Below, in pieces: positions 18,190 to 23,256 of a DNA stretch of 36,762 nt (its first letter is position 1; each line of letters begins with the position of its first letter). The stretch lies in NCBI GenBank assembly GCA_030536685.1, contig JAUNPP010000015.1, positions 1 to 36,762 of the forward strand. The letters run 5' to 3'. The position numbers and the translations under genes are program-made. This DNA comes from Lachnospiraceae bacterium (lineage in GTDB: Bacteria; Bacillota; Clostridia; Lachnospirales; Lachnospiraceae). A model generated the notes under the pieces. The model saw only the letters and a list, made by a program, of their open reading frames with translations, did no database searches and was not told where the DNA came from.

Positions 18190-18249
18190 AAAATGAATCG
18201 TCATTTTAAATAAATCCGGGTTGATTAATCAACTTATGTTCATTATAAT
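18190..18249. promoter_or_regulatory. Divergent promoters sharing a palindromic operator
   Basis: The perfect palindrome GTTGATTAATCAAC (18220-18233) supplies a TTGATT -35 to both strands. Rightward, TTGATT (18221-18226) is 17 bases from TATAAT (18244-18249) for tetR. Leftward, TTGATT (complement of 18227-18232) is 18 bases from TAAAAT (complement of 18203-18208) for the SDR-nfn operon. A second inverted repeat, AAAATGA-ATCG-TCATTTT (18190-18207), overlaps the leftward -10. Both are good TetR-type operator candidates. Confidence 0.75.
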
Positions 18250-18307
18250 AGATAATAACTTTATTTCAATCAGCAGTATTGTCAGAAAGGAGTTTAAACC
18301 AATTACT

Positions 18308-18907
18308 ATGAAAAAAGTTGTTTATTTGAAGAAAAAACCAGATTTACGTGTAACAAAAACCCTGCGCAGTATTCAAACAGCATTCTATGAACTGTGTAAG
18401 CAATATGAACTCAACAAAATAACTGTCAAAGCTCTGACGGAAAAAGCAGAAATAAATAAAACAACTTTTTACCTTCATTATGACAGTATACAAAGTCTCA
18501 TTTATGAATTAGAACAGGAAGTCATTGAACTGATCATCGGAGATGATGAACAATTACTTTTATTATTGAAAAAACCTCATGACTATATTTCCTTCACCTA
18601 CAAAAGAATGATGTCCCATCCATTTGGACAGATCATCAGCCAGAACAGTGCCAATGTTAAGATGGAATTTATGATACGACATCAGAATTGTTTACAGGAG
18701 CATCTGTACCAGCTAAAACCTGAGCTTAAGCTCCTGCCTGATTTTGAAGCGCTCCTCTCATTTATAACAGCAGGAGCAATTGGATTTTATCTAAATAAAG
18801 AATCTCGGAATAATGAATTTCAGAATAATGATGAAGATGCAAGCTTTTTCCTTGCTCATTTAATTGATGTTTTGTGGAAAGAAAGTGGTATGAATCCCTT
18901 CGTTTAA
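18308..18907 (+). CDS. TetR-family transcriptional regulator
   Basis: A 199-residue regulator. The N-terminal helix-turn-helix domain reads RSIQTAFYELCKQY...ITVKALTEKAEINKTTFYLHY, the typical TetR recognition helix followed by a Tyr-rich turn. The C-terminal ligand domain is not specific to a known subfamily. The frame is open back to 18221, but the promoter TATAAT lies at 18244-18249, so upstream starts would precede the transcript. AGGAG at 18288-18292 is 15 bases before the ATG at 18308, which is long; an unusual ATT start at 18302 would have nine-base spacing, so the start is uncertain. It diverges from the SDR-nfn operon and probably represses it and itself through the shared palindrome. 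Confidence 0.87.
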   Translation: MKKVVYLKKKPDLRVTKTLRSIQTAFYELCKQYELNKITVKALTEKAEINKTTFYLHYDSIQSLIYELEQEVIELIIGDDEQLLLLLKKPHDYISFTYKRMMSHPFGQIISQNSANVKMEFMIRHQNCLQEHLYQLKPELKLLPDFEALLSFITAGAIGFYLNKESRNNEFQNNDEDASFFLAHLIDVLWKESGMNPFV

Positions 18908-18944
18908 ACGAAGAATCCTTTTTTACAGGATTCTTCATTTAAAC
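18902..18944. terminator. Bidirectional terminator between tetR and SDR genes
   Basis: GTTTAAACGAAGAATCC (18902-18918) pairs with GGATTCTTCATTTAAAC (18928-18944) with one mismatch and a T-rich loop. The hairpin overlaps the tetR stop codon, and the stem ends are A/T-rich on both strands, so it can serve both convergent genes. Confidence 0.65.
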
Positions 18945-18988
18945 GGCCCGAAGCAAGAACGCTGGTCTGTTCCCGCTTTGCTAACGCG

Positions 18989-19753
18989 TTAACGACTGAT
19001 ATTAGCACCGCCTTCCGCACAAATTTCCTGACCTGTGATCCAACGGCTTTCATCAGATGCTAAAAATAATACAACAGGTGCGATATCTTTTTTAGCATCA
19101 CCTACCCGTTTTAACGGTGACTTACTAATACTGACATTTTCAATATTTTTGCGGATTTCTTCTGAATAAGATTCTTTTGCTGTATCGGTCAGACTTAAAG
19201 GATACAAAATGTTAACACGAATATTGTATTGTCCCCACTCATTTGCCACAACACGTGATAAAGCTGATATTGCACCTTTAGCTGCAGCATAAGCAGAAAA
19301 ACCTGCTGTTCCATTAATGGAAGCACTGCTGAAATTGATAATAGAACCTCCATGCTCTTTCATCAGCGGAAAACATAACTGCATCATGCTCCACGGAGCA
19401 AAGAGACCAGATTTTAAAGAAAATTGCAGACTTTCCAGAGATGTCTCCATAAAAGGGATCATCGCATCAGAAGCCTGTGCATTGTTTACCAGAACATCTA
19501 CTCTTCCAAACTTCTTTTTAATCTGTAAAAAGAAGTTTTCCAGCTGTTCGGGAACACCTACATCACATGGTATTGCCAAAACATCCTTTGCCCCGCACGC
19601 TCTGAAAGTTTCTGCCGCTGCCATTAATTTTGATTCCGTACGGGCACACACGGCAAGTTTTGCCCCTTCGGCCGCAAAAAGCTCCGCTGTTGCCTTACCA
19701 ATACCGCTGCTTGCACCGGTAACAATACATACCTTATCCTCTAATCGTTTCAT
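18989..19753 (-). CDS. Short-chain dehydrogenase/reductase (second SDR)
   Basis: A 254-residue classical SDR, paralogous in layout to the one at 17418. It has TGASSGIG (residues 12-19), CARTESKL after beta-2 (Arg, suggesting NADP(H)), catalytic Ser in NFSSAS 13 residues before Tyr in AYAAAK, and a C-terminal GGANISR. NNAG is replaced by NNAQ, the same Gly loss as in the first SDR. The region after the active site (LYPLSLTDTAKESY) replaces the usual PG motif (normally V.PG) with YPLS, which may reshape the cofactor or substrate loop. The AGGAGG site is seven bases before the ATG. It is divergent from an AraC-type regulator that probably controls it. Substrate unknown. Confidence 0.88.
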   Translation of the reverse strand: MKRLEDKVCIVTGASSGIGKATAELFAAEGAKLAVCARTESKLMAAAETFRACGAKDVLAIPCDVGVPEQLENFFLQIKKKFGRVDVLVNNAQASDAMIPFMETSLESLQFSLKSGLFAPWSMMQLCFPLMKEHGGSIINFSSASINGTAGFSAYAAAKGAISALSRVVANEWGQYNIRVNILYPLSLTDTAKESYSEEIRKNIENVSISKSPLKRVGDAKKDIAPVVLFLASDESRWITGQEICAEGGANISR

Positions 19754-19840
19754 TATAATGAACCTCCTGTCTTAATATTGTTTTTATTATAATGAATCTG
19801 GCAAGGAAATTATATCTCATTTCTGCTGTTATTATCAGTT

Positions 19841-19856
19841 TTGCGCTGCAGTGCAA
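19841..19856. promoter_or_regulatory. Imperfect palindrome, candidate AraC operator
   Basis: TTGCGCTGCAGTGCAA is a 16-bp palindrome with one mismatched pair, in the region between the divergent SDR and AraC genes. The same region has the 11-mer ATTATAATGAA twice (19752-19762 and 19786-19796), which includes -10-like sequences on the minus strand. The assignment is by position only. Confidence 0.35.
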
Positions 19857-19894
19857 ATAATTATCTGAATTTTCTGACAAGTAAAGGAGAAATT

Positions 19895-20692
19895 ATGATA
19901 ACAAACAACAAAAGAAGTGTCCATGATCACGATATGGAAACCGATTGGAACATTGAAGTGGAATGGCTATTAAACCAATTAGAAGAAACCTACTTAAAAG
20001 AACATCCTGTCTGCCTTTTTTCTGAAATTATTTCCTGTATTATAACCGGAGATCTCACAGAACTGGAAGACTGTACACAGCAAAAGGTATTTTTCAACTA
20101 TTATCAGGACTTGTTAAAGAACTATCCTTCTCTGCAGCAGAATCTCTTTTTCTACTTAATAGGCAGCACTTTTACAGCTGCATTAATTGGAGGAATGGAT
20201 GTAAACCGTGGGGTTGCACTTAGCCAAAAGTATTTTAAAAAGGCAAGAGACCAAAAAAGGCCGGAAGACCTGGCGCTCCTGAATCAGACTATGCTGAAAG
20301 AGTATACGGAAGAGGTTTCCTGTTTTCAGAAATATAACGCGGTCTATCATCCGGCTGTTAAATATACAATCCAGTATATAGCCGACCATATTTTTGAAAA
20401 AATTAATTTTGTACAGCTTTCAAATGCCTGCGGATACAGTTTATCCCGTATCCAGCATTTATTTCTGGAGCAGAAGGGCTGTTCCCTGAAATCCTATATA
20501 CGCAATGAAAAAATCAAAAAGGCCTGTTTTCTTTTACGCTACTCACAGGATTCCTGCGCCCATATCAGCCAAAAACTATCATTTTCCTCACAAAGCTGGT
20601 TTACCGAACAATTTAAAAAAGAGCTAAAAATGACTCCTGCGCAGTATCGGAAGAAATATCAGAAAAGCCATTACAAGGATAGCCTTTTATAA
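19895..20692 (+). CDS. AraC-family transcriptional regulator
   Basis: A 265-residue regulator. The C-terminal 100 residues form an AraC DNA-binding domain with two helix-turn-helix units: INFVQLSNACGYSLSRIQHLF and, later, AHISQKLSFSSQSWFTEQFKKELKMTPAQYRKKY, the usual family signature. The N-terminal part (about 1-150) is helical, has no cupin pattern and may sense an unknown ligand. The frame is open from 19841, but AGGAG at 19885-19889 sets the ATG at 19895. It is divergent from the second SDR and its likely regulator. No terminator is clear downstream. The 240 bases to plsC hold only the promoter noted separately. Confidence 0.9.
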   Translation: MITNNKRSVHDHDMETDWNIEVEWLLNQLEETYLKEHPVCLFSEIISCIITGDLTELEDCTQQKVFFNYYQDLLKNYPSLQQNLFFYLIGSTFTAALIGGMDVNRGVALSQKYFKKARDQKRPEDLALLNQTMLKEYTEEVSCFQKYNAVYHPAVKYTIQYIADHIFEKINFVQLSNACGYSLSRIQHLFLEQKGCSLKSYIRNEKIKKACFLLRYSQDSCAHISQKLSFSSQSWFTEQFKKELKMTPAQYRKKYQKSHYKDSLL

Positions 20693-20860
20693 GACCTTTT
20701 CTTTGTTGAGCAGCTCTGACAAAATCATAACTCTCCCTATTCCTGCAAAACACATAGTTGTATCCAGCCTGGAAATAGCGGATGATGTGAACAGAAAAAT
20801 AATTTCAAAGAGTGCCTCACCGTAACCACTTAAAAACTTCTTCCCCAAAATCCCCCTTTA

Positions 20861-20869
20861 TGATATACT
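20861..20869 (+). promoter_or_regulatory. Extended -10 promoter of plsC
   Basis: TGATATACT is an extended -10 (TGn plus TATACT, five of six consensus). The sequence at -35 (TTCCCC) is poor. A small ACAG/CTGT hairpin follows in the leader. Confidence 0.5.
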
Positions 20870-20934
20870 AAAAACAGTTCTGCTGTTATGGATTTTTATG
20901 ACAGCAAATTGAAATACGATAGGAGTACATTACT

Positions 20935-21654
20935 ATGATAAGATTGATTTTAGTCGCCCTTCTCATCGGTTTGTACCTGATTCTGGCAATTCCGGTTATG
21001 CTTTTTCTAAAAGCTACCAATGAAAATCATAAAGAACGAAATGACCTGATTGCCAGCAGAATGGTTCGATGGATTTTCAAGCTTGTTCTGGGCGCAACAG
21101 GATCAAGAGTAACTGTAACCGGCAAGGAGCACATTCCCGATGAACCGGTTTTATATGTTGCAAACCACCGAAGCTATTTTGACATTGTTTCCGGTTATGC
21201 AAACCTCGACACTCCCTGCGGATTTGTCGCCAAAAAGGAGATGGAGCGATTCCCGCTTCTGAGGGATTGGATGCGCCTCATCAGCTGTCTGTTTTTAGAC
21301 CGCAAGAATGTTAAAGAAGGTCTGAAAACCATCCTTCAGGGTATTGATATGGTTAAAAAAGGAACCTCCATTTGGATTTTCCCCGAAGGCACACGCAGCC
21401 AGACAGAGGAAATGCTTGAATTTAAAGAGGGCAGTATGAAAATTTCTGAGAAATCAGGCTGTGCCATCATTCCCGTTGCTTTTAAAGGGACGGATGACGT
21501 ATTTGAAAAACATGTGCCGTATATCTCTCCCTCTCATATTCAGATTCAGTTTGGAGAACCGATTTATCCCAAACAGTTAAGCAAAGAAGAAAAGAAATTC
21601 CTCGGAGCATATGTACGCAATAAGATTCAGCATATGATGGATGAGATGGAGTAA
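20935..21654 (+). CDS. plsC: 1-acyl-sn-glycerol-3-phosphate acyltransferase
   Basis: A 239-residue membrane-associated acyltransferase making phosphatidic acid from lysophosphatidic acid in phospholipid synthesis. The N-terminal membrane helix (about 3-25) is followed by the catalytic NHRSYFD (His-x4-Asp, near 74-80), an FVAKKEM block, the substrate-binding FPEGTRS, and IPVAFKGTD. The length matches the PlsC family. AGGAG nine bases upstream sets the start. It stands alone, with its own extended -10 promoter and a large palindromic element 27 bases after its stop. Confidence 0.94.
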   Translation: MIRLILVALLIGLYLILAIPVMLFLKATNENHKERNDLIASRMVRWIFKLVLGATGSRVTVTGKEHIPDEPVLYVANHRSYFDIVSGYANLDTPCGFVAKKEMERFPLLRDWMRLISCLFLDRKNVKEGLKTILQGIDMVKKGTSIWIFPEGTRSQTEEMLEFKEGSMKISEKSGCAIIPVAFKGTDDVFEKHVPYISPSHIQIQFGEPIYPKQLSKEEKKFLGAYVRNKIQHMMDEME

Positions 21655-21681
21655 TTCCTGGGGCAGATATGTGAGGGCTCC

Positions 21682-21822
21682 ATTACAGTAATATCCTGTT
21701 CGGGGACCCGCTCTCGCTTGGATCGAACGCAGCGGTACTAAACTCTCGAACTGTCTTTCAGACAGCCCGATCGTTAAGTGCCGGCGTTCTCTATGGTCCC
21801 TTTCACAGGATATTACTGTAAT
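21682..21822 (+). repeat. Large branched palindromic element A, after plsC
   Basis: ATTACAGTAATATCCTGT (21682-21699) pairs perfectly with ACAGGATATTACTGTAAT (21805-21822). Inside are GGGACC/GGTCCC (21703-21708 with 21795-21800), GAACGC/GCGTTC (21725-21730 with 21784-21789) continuing as CGGTACT/AGTGCCG (21733-21739 with 21777-21783), and a CTGTC-TTTCA-GACAG tip (21751-21765). All arms are nested, as in one structured RNA. No coding frame fits it. It may be a dispersed repeat or a structured 3' UTR. Confidence 0.8.
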
Positions 21823-21836
21823 TCCGCCGTTGTAGT

Positions 21837-21891
21837 TCTACAGCCATTTTGCTGTGGTTTTGCTACAGTTCTGCCGTAGTTCTGCTGTAAT
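21837..21891 (+). repeat. Five degenerate 11-bp tandem repeats
   Basis: TCTACAGCCAT, TTTGCTGTGGT, TTTGCTACAGT, TCTGCCGTAGT and TCTGCTGTAAT follow one another without a gap, with consensus TYTGCYGTRGT. They lie between element A and the SOD-like gene. The rest of the intergenic stretch, 21892-22069, shows no further gene. Confidence 0.65.
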
Positions 21892-22069
21892 TTTATAGCA
21901 GGAGGTATCCCCGTGCAAACATGAGAAGGCTGCGATTTGCGCAGTAAACCAGCCGATTTTGAGTGTTTGTGCGGGGATTGTGTAATAATAGATTAATTCG
22001 TGGTATCAAATCAAATACTTTTTCGTCCGAAATGCATATGATAAAGAAATGCTATTTTAGGAGTTTGCT

Positions 22070-22645
22070 TTGAATCCTGTTACTCCTGCATCTTATTTTA
22101 TTGATACGCTTTCTCAGACGCCGCCTGATGCGGTCGCCTGGATTTCCGGAAATCAGGATCATCCGGATTTATACGGAAATGTGTTTTTTTATCAGACCAG
22201 CTATATCGGGCTGCTGATTCAGGCCGAACTTTTCAATCTGCCCTTTTCCATTCAGACACCAAACCCTCAAAGCCAGCCACAAAGCCAGCAAAAAAACCAG
22301 CCGCAGAATCTTTTCGGCAATGAAATCAACTCTTTTGGCAGCCTAACTGCCCCCTCTTTTTACGGTATGCATATTCACCAGATTGGAGATTGTACGCTCC
22401 CGTTTGACCAGACAGGAGAACACTATAATCCCAATTCCCTTCCGCATCCCAAACATGCAGGAGATTTACCTCCCCTGCTCGGAAATGAAGGCTATGCATT
22501 CAGTATCTTTTATACGGAATCTCTCACCCTCTCCCAGATCATCGGGCGTTCTATTATCATACACCAAAACCCTGATGATTTCACAACCCAGCCCGCAGGC
22601 AGCTCCGGAGAAAAAATCGGCTGCGGAGTTATACAGTGGGGATGA
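22070..22645 (+). CDS. Cu/Zn superoxide dismutase-like protein, no signal peptide
   Basis: A 191-residue protein of the Cu/Zn SOD family. The metal ligands are all recognisable: His101 and His103 (GMHIHQIGDC), bridging His118 (GEHYNP), His126, His129 and Asp132 (PHPKHAGD) for zinc, and His165 for copper. Cys108 and Cys185 match the structural disulfide. Odd points: the active-site Arg of the family is Lys182 (GSSGEKIGCGV), the zinc loop between His126 and His129 is very short, a Pro/Gln-rich insert occupies about 64-80, and no export signal is present. The start is TTG at 22070, supported by TAGGAG six bases upstream; no in-frame ATG fits before the conserved region. Dismutase activity is not assured. 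Confidence 0.82.
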   Translation: MNPVTPASYFIDTLSQTPPDAVAWISGNQDHPDLYGNVFFYQTSYIGLLIQAELFNLPFSIQTPNPQSQPQSQQKNQPQNLFGNEINSFGSLTAPSFYGMHIHQIGDCTLPFDQTGEHYNPNSLPHPKHAGDLPPLLGNEGYAFSIFYTESLTLSQIIGRSIIIHQNPDDFTTQPAGSSGEKIGCGVIQWG

Positions 22646-22661
22646 GCGGGTTTGTTTTTTA

Positions 22662-22798
22662 GGACAGAGAGAGATGTCCAGGGGACGCATGGAAGCTGCG
22701 ATACGAAGTCCTTCCGGGAACTGGGTCCATGGACCCAATGTTCCACTACAGGACTTGCATCGCAGCTTCCATGCTGGTTTTGATAAAGTTCTCTGTCA
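22662..22798 (+). repeat. Palindromic element B (family shared with element C)
   Basis: Nested stems: GACAGAGA/TCTCTGTC (22663-22670 with 22790-22797), GCATGGAAGCTGCGAT/ATCGCAGCTTCCATGC (22687-22702 with 22759-22774, perfect 16 bp), AAGTCCT/AGGACTT (22706-22712 with 22750-22756), and the palindrome TGGGTCCATGGACCCA (22722-22737). It starts 17 bases after the SOD-like stop, on the same strand. Conserved unpaired blocks CAGGGGAC and CTGGTTTT recur in element C. Confidence 0.85.
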
Positions 22799-22896
22799 TA
22801 AAACGGCACCGCTTGAAGGAGATGGGCGGTTGATTTCTTCTTTTTTACATAAAAATTTGATAAGAATCTCTCTTCTATAAGTGATGAGTTATAAGC

Positions 22897-23017
22897 GATT
22901 TGTGTTGGTGGGAGTCCAGTCTCCTTCCACGATAAAACCTCCGGCAGGACTGCAGAACGGCTCAAATGATACGTAAGGATTTTATCCGATCTCAGAACAC
23001 AGCACTCAACACAAATC
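22897..23017. repeat. Palindromic element D
   Basis: GATTTGTGTTG (22897-22907) pairs perfectly with CAACACAAATC (23007-23017). Inside are a GTGGGAG/CTCCTTCCAC hairpin and a second arm made by GATAAAA and TTTTATC. It does not share the conserved blocks of B and C. No gene is seen here; frames crossing it on either strand are low-complexity and lack support. Confidence 0.65.
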
Positions 23018-23044
23018 TCAATACACCTCTCACAACCCTCACAA

Positions 23045-23075
23045 CCACACAAGCACACAAACCACACAAGCACAC
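23045..23075. repeat. CA-rich direct repeat
   Basis: CCACACAAGCACAC occurs exactly twice (23045-23058 and 23062-23075) within a G-poor + strand stretch of about 80 bases (23015-23095). It lies between elements D and C. Confidence 0.7.
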
Positions 23076-23106
23076 GCCCCACTCCCCCATGCAGATCATG
23101 TTTCAT

Positions 23107-23243
23107 AGACAGAGTATTTCCCCCCAAAAACCAGCCAAAGCCTGATGATACAAATCCCGGCAGGAGCATTGGCCGAAGGCCACTTAGCTCCTATAGGGAT
23201 TTCGTATCATCAGGCTTTGGCGTCCCCTGAACACTCTGTCCAG
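23107..23243 (-). repeat. Palindromic element C (second copy of the B family)
   Basis: Nested stems: GACAGAGT/ACTCTGTC (23108-23115 with 23233-23240), GCCAAAGCCTGATGATAC/GTATCATCAGGCTTTGGC (23134-23151 with 23204-23221, perfect 18 bp), AAATCCC/GGGATTT (23152-23158 with 23196-23202), AGGAGC/GCTCCT, and TGGCC-GAA-GGCCA at the tip. Read on the minus strand it aligns with B through GGACAGAG, TCAGGGGACGC, GATACGAA and GCTGGTTTT, while the stem sequences differ. It starts about 14 bases after the lon stop, on the same strand as lon. Confidence 0.85.
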
Positions 23244-23256
23244 GAAACCAAATCTG

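Noticed and set aside
22510..23169. A 219-codon open frame on the minus strand across the 22.6-23.2 kb island
   Set aside because: It runs antisense through the SOD-like gene's 3' end and across elements B and D, has no RBS or recognisable domain, and its composition follows the repeats.
21655..23256. Insertion sequence or prophage remnant
   Set aside because: No transposase or phage-like frame, no matching terminal repeats with target duplication; the palindromes explain the structure without a mobile gene.
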